Assembly (NCBI GenBank): GCA_026005175.1
Contig: BPKO01000005.1
Coordinates: 1 to 64,000, forward strand
Source of the DNA: Candidatus Tectimicrobiota bacterium
GTDB lineage: Bacteria; Tectomicrobia; Entotheonellia; Entotheonellales; Entotheonellaceae
DNA: 64,000 nucleotides
Direction: 5' to 3'
Shown here: positions 53,908 through 63,042 of the stretch, in pieces
Layout of the letters: each line of letters begins with the position of its first letter
How positions within the stretch are numbered: position 1 is the stretch's first letter
The notes under the pieces: generated by a model
What the model was told of the DNA's origin: nothing
Database searches by the model: none
What the model saw: only the letters and a program-made list of their open reading frames with translations
Position numbers and translations under genes: made by a program

Positions 53908-54715
53908 TCAGCCCTCGTCGCAAAGGCGCACCTCGACGATGCGGTCGAGGCGGAAGTGGCGTTCGTCTTGGCGCAGGCGACAGTAAGCGCGCAAGTAGCA
54001 GTAGCCGCGCTCGACGTAGAGCTCCAGCGGCTGCACCCACGCGCTCGGTCGCCGTAGTCCCGCTGCGGTAGCGCAAGAGAAGCAGCTTGCCAGTGCGCAG
54101 GGCTTCTGCAAGCGCCACTGGCACCGCACTAGCCGGCGCCGCCCGCGGCGCCAGCAGCTGCCCCAGGGTCACCGGGCCGCGGCGGCGCAAGTCGGCGAGA
54201 AACCGCCGCAGCACCTGCCAAGTGGTCCACACGTCGGCCAGCGCCCGGTGCTGCTCCGGCTGGATAATGCCCAGCATCGCGGCAATGGCGGCCAGGCTGT
54301 TGCTGGGAAAGCGGTAGTGGGTGCGGGCCAGGAGCAAGGTGTCGACCACCGGCAACGCGGGAAACGCCGCGCCGGCCAGCCGGAACTCGTGGTGCAAGAA
54401 GCCCAGGTCAAAAGGGGCGTTGTGCGCCACCAGCACGGTGTCCCTGAGCAGCGCCTGCACCGCCGGGAGCACCGCCGCAAAGGGCGGGGCGGTGGCCAGC
54501 ATGGCGTCGGTGATGCCGTTGACGGCCGTGGCCCCGGGCGACATGGGCCGCGGGGGGCGTACCAGCGAGGCAAAGCGCCGCACCTCGCGTCCGCCCTGCA
54601 CCTGCAAGAGGGCAATCTCGCACACCCGGTCGCCGGCTGCCACCGAAAGCCCGGTGGTTTCGACGTCGACCACGGTGAGGAGGAGGTCGTCGACCGGCGT
54701 GTGCAAGGGGATCAC
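53908..54715 (-). CDS. DEDDh exonuclease fused to a WYL domain, one frameshift
   Basis: About 268 residues. Exo I VVDVETTGLSVAAGD, Exo II VAHNAPFDLGFLHHE and Exo III HRALADVWTTW, the DnaQ-like epsilon-type 3'-5' exonuclease core. After ALRTGKLLLLRYRSG the frame changes near 54,045 and continues as VQPLELYVERGYCYLRAYC ending RIVEVRLCDEG, a WYL domain. WYL domains sense nucleic-acid ligands, so the enzyme may be allosterically controlled. ATG has a GGAAGGA site. Confidence 0.8.
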
Positions 54716-54729
54716 GGCGTTCCTTCCGG

Positions 54730-55110
54730 CTAGCGCTCCAGAATCACCTGGGCGGCCGCGCTGGTGGCGCTGTGCGTCAGCGACAGGTGGATGCGGCGGA
54801 TGCCAAGGGCCTGGCAGTGCGCATCGAGGTACCCGGAGAGCCGCAGCTGCGGTTTGCCCAGCGCGTCGTGCCGCACTTCGATGTCCCGCCAGCGCATGTG
54901 CTGCCGCAGGCCAGTCCCCAGGGCTTTGAGAAACGCTTCCTTGGCAGCAAAGCGGGCCGCGTAGCAGGGGTAAGGCGGCCGTTTGCCCCGGCAGTAGTGG
55001 CGTTCAGCTTCCGTATACACGCGCGTCAGGAACCGCTCGCCGCGGCGCTCCACGGCCCGCTGGATGCGGGCAATGTCGATAAGGTCGATGCCGATGCCGT
55101 AAATGGCCAC
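54730..55110 (-). CDS. acpS: Holo-[acyl-carrier-protein] synthase
   Basis: 126 residues. YGIGIDLIDIARIQRAVER, FAAKEAFLKALGTG and IHLSLTHSATSAAAQVILE are the AcpS signatures (Asp8, Glu58, and the final strand). Transfers phosphopantetheine from CoA to ACP in fatty-acid synthesis. Solitary between the cytochrome and exonuclease genes. Confidence 0.92.
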   Translation of the reverse strand: MAIYGIGIDLIDIARIQRAVERRGERFLTRVYTEAERHYCRGKRPPYPCYAARFAAKEAFLKALGTGLRQHMRWRDIEVRHDALGKPQLRLSGYLDAHCQALGIRRIHLSLTHSATSAAAQVILER

Positions 55111-55147
55111 CGCTGCCGGTTCCTTGGTGCCTTGCCGAAAAAGACGC

Positions 55148-55645
55148 TCACTGCGACTTCTGGAACGTGCGGATAAACCTCACCAGCTTCCAGCAGTCTT
55201 CCTCGCTCAGGAGGGTGAGCCAGGCCGGCATGGCGCCCTTGCCGTGGGCAATTTTCCAAAACAGCACGCCGTCGCTTTGGGCCTGCACCACTGCCGCGTT
55301 GATGGCAACGGCCGGGAGGGCGAACTTTACCGCCACCGGCCCCCGGCCGTCGCCCTGGGTCCCGTGGCAGCCTTCGCAGTTTACCTGGTACAGGGCGCGG
55401 CCTTCTTCTCGCACCTCCGCCGTCTCGGGCAGCGGATTCTTTAGGGTGCGCGCCGCGGGCGGCACTTCCCAGGGCTGAGCGATGCACTGCGCCAGGGCGC
55501 GCACCGCTGCCGGGCTGTGGCAGGCCTTGCAAGGGGCAATCGGCGCACAGGAAAGGGCCCAGCTCCGTGTTCCTCCCAGGAGCACCCCCAGCAGAAGGCC
55601 CGCCAACCACCCGGCGCTGCAGCGCCGTCTTTTACCGGTTGCCAC
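55148..55645 (-). CDS. Exported c-type cytochrome
   Basis: About 165 residues with a signal peptide (GWLAGLLLGVLLGGTRSWA). A CXXCH haem site CEGCH sits in the usual class I context (ALYQVNCEGCHGTQGDGRG) with the distal Met in GAMPAWLTLLSEEDCW. A second CKACH lies ~50 residues earlier near the N terminus, so it may be dihaem. Start GTG at 55645 is preferred; TTG at 55666 is an alternative. Periplasmic electron carrier; partner unknown. Confidence 0.8.
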   Translation of the reverse strand: MATGKRRRCSAGWLAGLLLGVLLGGTRSWALSCAPIAPCKACHSPAAVRALAQCIAQPWEVPPAARTLKNPLPETAEVREEGRALYQVNCEGCHGTQGDGRGPVAVKFALPAVAINAAVVQAQSDGVLFWKIAHGKGAMPAWLTLLSEEDCWKLVRFIRTFQKSQ

Positions 55646-55694
55646 GCCAGAGACCTCGCTTGGCAAGGGCGAGAGCAGCGTGCCTCTCTAGGCG

Positions 55695-57191
55695 CTACAC
55701 GCGGATCAGCCCGTGGTAGAGGTGATCCGGCAGCGCGCCCTGCTCGCGGTACTCGGCTTTCAGCCGCATCAGGCGGTCCTGACCCGGCGCCAGCGAGGCG
55801 GTATGCTCAACGTTGAACACCCGCGCCCCATTGAGGCCGAAAATGGCGCGCTTGACGTAGCCGGTGGCCGGCCCCAGCGGCGTGAACCCGTACTTTTCTT
55901 GCATGTCCTCCGGGATCTCCAGCCGCCGGAACGCCTCAATCTGCCACTGCGGCGAGCCGTACCAGATCGAATCCGTGCCCCAGATGACGTGGTCGGCACC
56001 CAGCCCCTGGATGAGCTGCCCCAGGATGGCGGCTGCCAGCCGCGGGTGGGTGACCACCGTGGAGGCAAACACCGTCCCCAGCTCGGCGTAAACGTTGTTG
56101 ACGCCGTACTTTCTGGGGATGCGGGCCAAGTCGGTGACCCAGGGAATGTAGCCCGTCTTTTCGAAGGTGGCCGCGGTTTCCTCCACGTCGAGCAGGGGCA
56201 GCAGCGCCGAGTGGTAAATAATAAAGTTCAGCCCGGGAAACGCCTGCGCCGCGCGCCCCAGGTCGTCGACGTTGGCGTAGCGCCAGTTGCGGAAGCTCTG
56301 CTGGTAGTCAGGCGGCATCAGTCCCTTGTGGATACAGACGTTGCGCACCCCCAGCTGCGCGGCCTTTTCCCAGCAAGGAAACGCCACCTTCTCGTCGTCC
56401 ATGCGCCACGGGTAGCGCGATTCGCCGTTGAGGGGATCGCCCACCGTGTAGCCTTTCCAGGAATCAACTTTCAGCTCCTGCGCCGCGCGCGCCATCTCTT
56501 CGAGGTTGCCGGGTTTGCCGGGCCAGAAAAGGCCGTGGGCCAGCATACGCCGGGTGCCGGTAAAGGCGTTGAAGCGGTTGCGGCTCTCGACGATTTGGTC
56601 CGAGGTAAGCGCCATGTGCTCCGGGGTTTCGGAAGTAAAGCCGCTCAGGATCGCCACCTTGGTGTCGCTGTCGAGGAAGACCTCTTTCACGTAGCGGTCG
56701 AACTTCAGCCAGTCCAGGGTGGGGGGCTCGGTGCCCAGCTTGGGATTCCAGGGCTTCTTTTGGGGGTTGCGCCCCTGGGCGTACTGGGTCAGAAACAAAA
56801 TGCCGCTCCACGAGTAAGCCTCGTGCACGTGGTGGGTCTGGGCGTCGAGGATGAACTCGTCGGCCAGGGCGGCCAGGCGCTCGTTTGCTGCTGCCGGGTC
56901 GGCCGCTTCGGCGGGATCGACGCGGAAGAGCGGCCCGAAGACCTCGTTAAAGGCCAGAAAAGCCGCCGCCATGCCGCAGCTGGTACGCAGGAACTGGCGG
57001 CGGCTCAGGCCCAGCTTTTTGCCATGACGGTCTGCCAGCTCTTCCAGCCGCGCCTCTACCTGGCGCTGGGCCCGCGTCTGGGCCAGGGGCATGAACTCCC
57101 CGTTGGAGATCATGCGCGTAGGCAGCGGGTAGCGAAAAGCGGCGTTTTCGGCGCTGATCAATTGGCGTAAGGCCTTTGCACTCAGCCACAT
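55695..57191 (-). CDS. Amidohydrolase_2-family protein with Tat signal
   Basis: 498 residues from the ATG at 57191 (AGGAGG site). A twin-arginine motif SRRQFLRTSC with a hydrophobic stretch MAAAFLAFN lies at ~60-80, unusually far from the start, so an internal start may be used. Then a metal-dependent TIM barrel of PF04909 type: FILDAQTHHVHEAY, RNVCIHKGLMPPD, FIIYHSALLP, HVIWGTDSIWYGSPQW. Exported, probably a decarboxylase or hydrolase; substrate unknown. A strong promoter precedes it. Confidence 0.8.
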   Translation of the reverse strand: MWLSAKALRQLISAENAAFRYPLPTRMISNGEFMPLAQTRAQRQVEARLEELADRHGKKLGLSRRQFLRTSCGMAAAFLAFNEVFGPLFRVDPAEAADPAAANERLAALADEFILDAQTHHVHEAYSWSGILFLTQYAQGRNPQKKPWNPKLGTEPPTLDWLKFDRYVKEVFLDSDTKVAILSGFTSETPEHMALTSDQIVESRNRFNAFTGTRRMLAHGLFWPGKPGNLEEMARAAQELKVDSWKGYTVGDPLNGESRYPWRMDDEKVAFPCWEKAAQLGVRNVCIHKGLMPPDYQQSFRNWRYANVDDLGRAAQAFPGLNFIIYHSALLPLLDVEETAATFEKTGYIPWVTDLARIPRKYGVNNVYAELGTVFASTVVTHPRLAAAILGQLIQGLGADHVIWGTDSIWYGSPQWQIEAFRRLEIPEDMQEKYGFTPLGPATGYVKRAIFGLNGARVFNVEHTASLAPGQDRLMRLKAEYREQGALPDHLYHGLIRV

Positions 57192-57260
57192 GGCACACCT
57201 CCTGCGCGCTCTGGCGCTTCGTACTCCCCGGCGAAGGGGCACCGGGGGATAGATGCGCGT

Positions 57261-57289
57261 GTTTTATCTCATCCCAGCGAGGATGTCAA
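57261..57289 (-). promoter_or_regulatory. Promoter of the Tat amidohydrolase gene
   Basis: Minus strand TTGACA, 17-bp spacer, TAAAAC, 70 bp before the ATG at 57191. The HAD gene ends 19 bp upstream. Confidence 0.6.
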
Positions 57290-57308
57290 TGGGTTTGCTC
57301 GCCGGCGG

Positions 57309-58142
57309 TCAAGAGAGGAACACGCGGGTGAGGGCTTGCACCAGCCCGTCTTCGGCGTTGCTGGCGGTGACGTGTGCGGCCGCGGCTTGCACCTCGGGCG
57401 TGGCGTTGCCCATGGCGATGCCCAAGCCGGCATGGCGCAGCATCTCGATGTCGTTTTCGTCGTCGCCGATGGCCACGATCTCTTCAGGCGCGATGCCCTC
57501 GGCGGCGGCCAGGCGCTGCAGCGCCTGCCACTTGGAGACGGCCGGGTGCAAGACTTCCAGGATGTGGCCCTGGTAGTTTTTGTTGATGAGCAAGTTCACG
57601 CGTGCCTGGCCGTCGAGGGCAGCCGCGACGCGGGCGCGCAGGCGCAGCAGGCTAGGGGCATCGGCCATGGTGCTCACCATAATCACCCCGCAAGCCGGCG
57701 GCGTGTCGACGGTAGGCACGATGCGGCAGTGGGCCAGGTTGGCTTGCAGGTACTGGCGCTGGAAGGGATGGGCGCGCTCGAGCGGCTCGGTGAGGATGTC
57801 CACTTCGGCCGGAAAGGCGTCGACGTAAACCAGGGGCGCTCCCAAGTCGCGCAGGGCCGCCAGTGCCCGGGGGTAAAGCTCGGACGGCAAGTAGCACTGG
57901 AAGAGCGTCTTCCCAGTCTCCAGGTCTTTGATCAGCGCCCCGTTGTGGACCACCACCGGGCCGCGCAGCCCCAGTGCCTGCGCCAGCGGCCGCGCGGTGC
58001 GGAAGCGCCGTCCGGTGCAGAGCACCACCCGCACGCCGCGCTGCTGCACGGCGGCCACCGCGCGCTGCACGCTGGGGCGCAGCTCGCCGGCCGGGTCGAG
58101 CACCGTGCCGTCGGCATCCAGGGCCAAGAGTCGATAGCGCAT
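57309..58142 (-). CDS. Cof-type HAD-superfamily hydrolase
   Basis: 277 residues from the ATG at 58142 (AAGGAGG). HAD motif I LLALDADGTVLDP, II VVLCTGRRF, and III/IV SKWQALQRLA ... IVAIGDDENDIEML. C2B cap, like Cof/YbiV sugar-phosphate phosphatases. Substrate unknown. It follows the aminotransferase by 13 bp. Confidence 0.85.
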   Translation of the reverse strand: MRYRLLALDADGTVLDPAGELRPSVQRAVAAVQQRGVRVVLCTGRRFRTARPLAQALGLRGPVVVHNGALIKDLETGKTLFQCYLPSELYPRALAALRDLGAPLVYVDAFPAEVDILTEPLERAHPFQRQYLQANLAHCRIVPTVDTPPACGVIMVSTMADAPSLLRLRARVAAALDGQARVNLLINKNYQGHILEVLHPAVSKWQALQRLAAAEGIAPEEIVAIGDDENDIEMLRHAGLGIAMGNATPEVQAAAAHVTASNAEDGLVQALTRVFLS

Positions 58143-58155
58143 ACGCCTCCTTGTC

Positions 58156-59487
58156 TCAGTCGCCGCGAAAGGCTTCGGCACAGGCCTGGCGCAGGCGGGC
58201 CGCCGCTTCCACGACGCGCTCTTCGATGCCAAACGAGACGCGAATAAACGGCCGCTTGGCGCGGGCAAAATCCGGCGCGTAGACCACCGGCCCTGGCTCG
58301 ACGATGCGCGCCTCACCGTTGGCCAGGTGGAGCCGTCCCTGGGGCAAGCCAGCCGGCGGGTACATGCGCGTGCCGGTCACCACTTCCAGGCCGTAGCGCT
58401 CCAGGCAGCGCGTGCCAAAGGCGTCGGCGTCGAGGTCGCTACGCGCCAGCAGCCGCTCCAGAAACAGCGGCAAGTAAAAGGCGTTGCCGCTCGCCGGCGG
58501 CAGCGCTACGCCATACTCCTCGATGCCGGCAATGGCCTGGCGAAAAGCGTGGTGGCGCCGGCGGATGGCAGCGGCGATGGCCTCTGCCAGCTCCCGGTGC
58601 TGGCGCAGCAAGTAAGCTCCAAAGAGCAGCTTCACGGCGCTGGCCGAGATCGACTCGGCCGCTTTCATCATGCGCAGCGCCTCGACAAGCTCCAAATTGG
58701 CGCATGCGGCGTAGCCCAGACGCAGCCCCGGCAAGCCAAACTTCTTCGAGAAGCTGTCGAGGTAAACCGTGCGCTGCGGATCGAAGCCACCCAGGGCGCG
58801 CACCGCCTGCGGCTCCAGCGCATTGCAGGCGTACACCATGTCCACGGCCAGCACGCAGTCGTAGGGGGCCACGGCGCGGTTGATGCGCTCGACCTGCGCC
58901 GGGGTGAGGGCATAGCCGGTGGGGTTGTGCGGCGTGTTGATCAGCACCACGCCCACCTGGGGGTTGACGAGCGTCTCGATTCCCTGCACCAGCTCTTCCG
59001 CCGAGTAGGCGGTAAAGGCCAAGATACCGCAGTGGAGGTTCAGGATGGTCGAGAAGTAGGGGTAGCACGGCGTGGGCACCAGCACGTACTGGCGCGCTTC
59101 TGTGGGCGAGCCCAGCGGCGCCACGCAGGCGCGCACCACGCCGTTGAGGGCGTTGTGGCCGCCGTCATAGGGCACCACGTGCTGCTCGCCCAGCTCCGGC
59201 CGGCCCAGCAACTCGCCCAGGTGCTCGGCCAGCGCCTGGTTGGCCTCGCACTCCCCGCGCGTGCCGGCGTACATGGTGAGGCGTGACACCAGGCGCGGGT
59301 CTTGCCAGAAGTCACGCCAGATCGCCTGCCAGGTGGCGGCGTCGACGACGTTGGCAATTTCGCCAATGCCCAGGTGGAAGGTGTCGGGGGAGAAGGCAAA
59401 GGTGCGGTAGTCGCCAAAAAACCGCCGCAGGTTCAGGGTTTCCAGGTGGTTGCGGGCAAAGCGGGTCAGGAAAGAGCGCTGCACCAT
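58156..59487 (-). CDS. Class I/II PLP-dependent aminotransferase
   Basis: 443 residues from the ATG at 59487. LVLINTPHNPTGYAL-like segment (VVLINTPHNPTGYAL), the PLP lysine in DSFSKKFGLPGLRLGYA, and RPFIRVSFGIEERVV with the carboxylate-binding Arg. Resembles aspartate/alanine or kynurenine-type aminotransferases; substrate not assignable. The much longer frame to 60570 is an artefact crossing the divergent SDR gene. Confidence 0.85.
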   Translation of the reverse strand: MVQRSFLTRFARNHLETLNLRRFFGDYRTFAFSPDTFHLGIGEIANVVDAATWQAIWRDFWQDPRLVSRLTMYAGTRGECEANQALAEHLGELLGRPELGEQHVVPYDGGHNALNGVVRACVAPLGSPTEARQYVLVPTPCYPYFSTILNLHCGILAFTAYSAEELVQGIETLVNPQVGVVLINTPHNPTGYALTPAQVERINRAVAPYDCVLAVDMVYACNALEPQAVRALGGFDPQRTVYLDSFSKKFGLPGLRLGYAACANLELVEALRMMKAAESISASAVKLLFGAYLLRQHRELAEAIAAAIRRRHHAFRQAIAGIEEYGVALPPASGNAFYLPLFLERLLARSDLDADAFGTRCLERYGLEVVTGTRMYPPAGLPQGRLHLANGEARIVEPGPVVYAPDFARAKRPFIRVSFGIEERVVEAAARLRQACAEAFRGD

Positions 59488-59528
59488 GCGCTGCCTCGTC
59501 GGTTCGCCTTCTGTAGCTGCCTTTAGGC

Positions 59529-59559
59529 ATTGTAGCCACAGAGCCGGCCTGCCTGTCAA
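59529..59559 (-). promoter_or_regulatory. Promoter of the aminotransferase gene
   Basis: Minus strand TTGACA, 19-bp spacer, perfect TACAAT. Spacer slightly long. Confidence 0.45.
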
Positions 59560-59646
59560 TGGCTTTTTTGCCGCTGGGCGGGATGTCGGCTTTGTGCTAG
59601 AGTTAACGCCGTCGTCGTTCCTGCGTGCAGAAGAAGGAGAAGCGCG

Positions 59647-60399
59647 ATGGATCTGGGACTGCGCGGCAAAGTGGCGCTGGTGACGGGAGCGGGTTCGGGC
59701 ATCGGGCGGGCCATTGCCTTGGCGCTGGGGGCCGAAGGGGCGCGTGTGGTGCCCACCGACCTCAAAGGCGACACGGCCGAGGCCACGGCGCAGGAGATTG
59801 TCGCCCGCGGCGGCGAGGCCTGGGCGCGTACTTTGGACGTCACCGATTTTGCCCAGGCGCAGCAGGTGGTGCGCGAGGTGGTGGCGCGCTTTGGCCGCCT
59901 CGACGTGCTGGTGAACTGCGCCGGCGCCTGGCGCCTCAACCTCTTTGTCGACTCCACCCCTGAAGACTGGGACTTCGAGGTCAAGGTGTGCTTCATGGGG
60001 GTGGTCAACTGCACGCGCGCCGTGCTTGACCAGATGATCGCCCAGCAAAGCGGCAAGATCGTCAACATTTCCTCCGATGCCGGCCGCGTGGGGGAAGTGC
60101 GCCAGGCGGTCTATTCCGGCGCCAAAGCGGCGGTAATCGGCTTTTCCAAAGCGGTGGCCAAGGAAGTAGGCCGCTACAACATCCACGTCAACTGCGTCTG
60201 CCCCGGCTACACCAAAACCCCGGCCACCGAGCGCTACTTGACGCCCGAGCTCGAAGCCCGCATCGTCAAGGCTTATCCGCTGCGCAAGCTGGGACTTCCC
60301 GAAGACGTGGCCAAGGCAGTGGTCTTCCTGGCCTCTGAGGGCGCCAGCCACATCACCGGCCAGACGCTGAGCGTGAGCGGCGGCTACTCCATGGTCTAG
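59647..60399 (+). CDS. SDR-family oxidoreductase
   Basis: 250 residues. VALVTGAGSGIGRAIALALG, LDVLVNCAGAWRL, IVNISSDAGRVGE (Ser), YSGAK (Tyr-Lys), NCVCPGYTKTPATE and TGQTLSVSGGYSM. All catalytic residues intact; similar to 3-oxoacyl-ACP reductase/2-hydroxycyclohexane-type enzymes. AGGAG site. It is followed 15 bp later by an MFS gene. Confidence 0.85.
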   Translation: MDLGLRGKVALVTGAGSGIGRAIALALGAEGARVVPTDLKGDTAEATAQEIVARGGEAWARTLDVTDFAQAQQVVREVVARFGRLDVLVNCAGAWRLNLFVDSTPEDWDFEVKVCFMGVVNCTRAVLDQMIAQQSGKIVNISSDAGRVGEVRQAVYSGAKAAVIGFSKAVAKEVGRYNIHVNCVCPGYTKTPATERYLTPELEARIVKAYPLRKLGLPEDVAKAVVFLASEGASHITGQTLSVSGGYSMV

Positions 60400-60414
60400 A
60401 CCGCGGAGGGCCCC

Positions 60415-61716
60415 GTGCGCACTCAGCCTTCTTCTGGTGCCGCTTCTCCAGGGGGGCTGGCGCCTTACGCCTGGGTGACTCTGCTGCTGGCCTTTACCAC
60501 CACGGCGCTGGTCTTCGGCATCTGGTTCTCGTTTGCCGTCTTTTTCGTCGCCATGGTGGAGACCTTCCACTGGAGCCGCGGAGCGGCGGCCCTGGCCTTT
60601 TCCGTAGGCAGCCTGCTGCAGGCGGGGTTGTCGCCGCTGGTGGGCGTGCTCACCGACCGCTGGGGGCCGCGGGCGTTGATCAGCGCCGGCTTGCTGCTAA
60701 GCGCTGCCGCCCTGGCGGCGTGCAGCCAGGTGCAGGCGCTGGCCCACCTCATCGTCTTTTTTGGCTTCGGCGTGGGGACGGGGGTGCTGCTGGCCGGCCC
60801 GGTAACCCACTCGGCGCTGCTGGCCGCCTGGTTTATCCACCGCCGCGGCGCTTTGATCGGCCTGGCCTTTGCCGGCATGGGACTAGGGGTCAAGGCACTG
60901 GGTCCCTTGGCCCAGTATCTCATTGCGCACGTGGGCTGGCGCTCTAGCTTCTTGGTGCTGGCAGCGCTCACGGCAGGCTACGGCTTGCTCGTGGCTTTTG
61001 CCCTGCGCAACACCCCTTACGAGCTTGGCCTGCGCCCGTACGGCGCAGCACCCGAGGCGAAATTAGACCCCCCTTCTTCCCTGCGGTCCGCGGCACCGCC
61101 GCCGGCCACCGTGGCCGGCGCCTTGCGCGAGCGGGCGTTCTGGGCGCTGTTTCTCGCCCAGGTGCTCATTCCGCTGGGCATTTTCCCGGTGTCGGTACAC
61201 CAGGTGGCCTACCTGGCCGATCTGGGGTTCAGCAAGACGTTTGCCGCGGCCATTCTTGGCCACATGGGCCTGATGAGTTCCTGCGGCCGCATCCTCTTTG
61301 GCGCCCTCTCCGACCGCCTGGGGCGCTTTGGCGGGGTCACGCTGAGCGTGCTCTGCTCTCAACTTGGCATCGTCCTCTTGCTGCTCATGCGGGACGCCTC
61401 CGCCACCTGGCCCCTTTACTTGTATGCTCTTTTCTTCGGGCTGGGCTACGGAGCGCGCGGGCCGATCATCAGCGCCCTGGCGGCCGACCTCTTTGCCGGC
61501 CGCCATTTTGGCACCATCTTTGGCCTCATCAGCATTGGCCACGGCATTGGCGGGGCGCTGGGACCGTGGTTTGGCGGCTACGTCTACGACCGCTTCGGCA
61601 GCTACCGCCCCGCCTTTGCGGTGGCCCTCGTCGTCCTGTGCGGCGTCGTCGGCTGCCTCTGGGTGGCCACCCGCCGCCTGGCGTACCGCGCCAAACCGGC
61701 GCACGCCGATTCCTAG
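60415..61716 (+). CDS. MFS transporter
   Basis: 433 residues, GTG start at 60415 with GGAGGGCCCC. About 12 hydrophobic helices; MFS loop GVLTDRWGPRALISAG and a second-half counterpart GALSDRLGRFGG. Oxalate:formate/monocarboxylate-like carrier. Likely works with the SDR upstream. Its stop codon interlocks with the GalT-like gene. Confidence 0.85.
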   Translation: MRTQPSSGAASPGGLAPYAWVTLLLAFTTTALVFGIWFSFAVFFVAMVETFHWSRGAAALAFSVGSLLQAGLSPLVGVLTDRWGPRALISAGLLLSAAALAACSQVQALAHLIVFFGFGVGTGVLLAGPVTHSALLAAWFIHRRGALIGLAFAGMGLGVKALGPLAQYLIAHVGWRSSFLVLAALTAGYGLLVAFALRNTPYELGLRPYGAAPEAKLDPPSSLRSAAPPPATVAGALRERAFWALFLAQVLIPLGIFPVSVHQVAYLADLGFSKTFAAAILGHMGLMSSCGRILFGALSDRLGRFGGVTLSVLCSQLGIVLLLLMRDASATWPLYLYALFFGLGYGARGPIISALAADLFAGRHFGTIFGLISIGHGIGGALGPWFGGYVYDRFGSYRPAFAVALVVLCGVVGCLWVATRRLAYRAKPAHADS

Positions 61717-62801
61717 TCTTCCGCCTCCAGGTCCGCTGCGGCCATCTCCTGCGCCAGGCGCTGCACCGCCTCGCGCGTCGGGGGCACCACGTGCTCGGCA
61801 GCGTCGACCGGGGCGTTGAGGGTGCCGCCGATGTTGGCGTACACGTAACGCCGGCCGTTGAGATGAAGGTGCAGGGGGATGCCCTCGCCGTGGTGGATCT
61901 CGAGGTCATAAGGAGCGGTGCCCAAGGCGCGCAGCAGGCGATAGGCGTACTGGGCAAACCGCCGCAGGCGCGCCGGAGGGATGCGGTGCAGCGGCTGCCA
62001 GTCGCGCAGGGAGACAATCTCAAAGTGGCGGGAAAACTTGCCAAAAGGCGACCAGTACGAGACAATGCCGTCGCCGGCTTCGAGGTGAAAGCCAAACGTG
62101 TGCATCAGCGCCGCAATCTCTTCCCAGATGCCCGGCTGGCGGGCGGTCACCGCCAGTTCCTGCTCCACGTCGGGGAAAATGCGGTCGGCGCCGATGATCT
62201 GCAAGTGGATGTGGGGCTGCGACGCTCCCGACTCCTTGCCCTGGTGCTTGCGGATGAGCACCGAGCGCACCGCGGGGTTGGCGAGCGACCGCTGCACCAC
62301 CTCGGCTGCCACGCCCATTACGTGCGCGAAGTGGACAGGCGGCAAGGCGCCGGACCACATGAGGTCACGCAGAGAGGTGGCCTGCGGCAGGAAGTGGCGG
62401 GCGTCTTCGATGAGCACGTACGACTCGTTGCGGCCGCCGGTACAGTCTTCGGGGATACGAGGCACGAGGTTGCGCACCACGCGCAGGGCCCACTGCTCGG
62501 CAGAGACGCCATCGGGGGGTGGCTTCTCGCCGTAGATGGCCGCGTAGGGAAGGCGTAGCACTTCCTCGGTGGTCAGGTGCTCGTTGCCCGGGCAAAAGAC
62601 GCACGCCTGCTGCACGCGGGCCATCTCGGCCTGCAGCGCCGCCGGCGACAGGGCCGCCGGCGGCGGGGGATCCTGTGGATGGGTCAGGCTGCGAAAGGCG
62701 TGCGGCTTTTGGCGGATGTTGGTGAAGTAGGTGACGGTCCCGGAAAACGGATTGCGGATCCAGCGCAGCGTCCCGTGAATGATGCCGTATTCGAGGCTCA
62801 T
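61713..62801 (-). CDS. Galactose-1-phosphate uridylyltransferase-like (HIT superfamily) protein
   Basis: 362 residues from the ATG at 62801. ACVFCPGNEHLT gives the N-terminal CxxC of GalT-like enzymes; the active-site motif is SGASQPHIHLQIIG (HxHxQ). Second half repeats with LEIHHGEGIPLHLHLNG. Probably a nucleotidyl or UDP-sugar transferase; true sugar substrate uncertain because no galactose genes are near. Confidence 0.8.
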   Translation of the reverse strand: MSLEYGIIHGTLRWIRNPFSGTVTYFTNIRQKPHAFRSLTHPQDPPPPAALSPAALQAEMARVQQACVFCPGNEHLTTEEVLRLPYAAIYGEKPPPDGVSAEQWALRVVRNLVPRIPEDCTGGRNESYVLIEDARHFLPQATSLRDLMWSGALPPVHFAHVMGVAAEVVQRSLANPAVRSVLIRKHQGKESGASQPHIHLQIIGADRIFPDVEQELAVTARQPGIWEEIAALMHTFGFHLEAGDGIVSYWSPFGKFSRHFEIVSLRDWQPLHRIPPARLRRFAQYAYRLLRALGTAPYDLEIHHGEGIPLHLHLNGRRYVYANIGGTLNAPVDAAEHVVPPTREAVQRLAQEMAAADLEAED

Positions 62802-62840
62802 AAGCGTCGCTTTCTGCTTGCAGAGGCGCCTTGCGCCTAC

Positions 62841-62869
62841 ACTGTACTGAACCGCCGGGCAAAATGCAA
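62841..62869 (-). promoter_or_regulatory. Promoter of the GalT-like gene
   Basis: Minus strand TTGCAT, 17-bp spacer, TACAGT, 40 bp before the start. Confidence 0.4.
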
Positions 62870-62885
62870 CGGCAGCCGGCCGCGC

Positions 62886-62914
62886 TTGCAAAGACCAGGC
62901 AGATTTTCTAATAT
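62886..62914 (+). promoter_or_regulatory. Promoter of the FmdB-type gene
   Basis: TTGCAA, 17-bp spacer, TAATAT; divergent from the GalT-like promoter, with 16 bp between the two. Confidence 0.45.
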
Positions 62915-63042
62915 CCCTGCACGATGCCGCGACCGAAGAGGTATCCTGAATTCCCCGCGGGGTGGCCCCCTGGCCTTCTCTTTTGCCAGGACAAAGCCCG
63001 AAGGCAGAGGGGCAGGGCGTTGGGTGAGGAAAGGGAAGTGCC

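Noticed and set aside
58156-60570. 804-residue ORF extending the aminotransferase upstream
   Set aside because: The extension runs antisense through a well-supported SDR gene and lacks similarity; the ATG at 59487 fits the family start.
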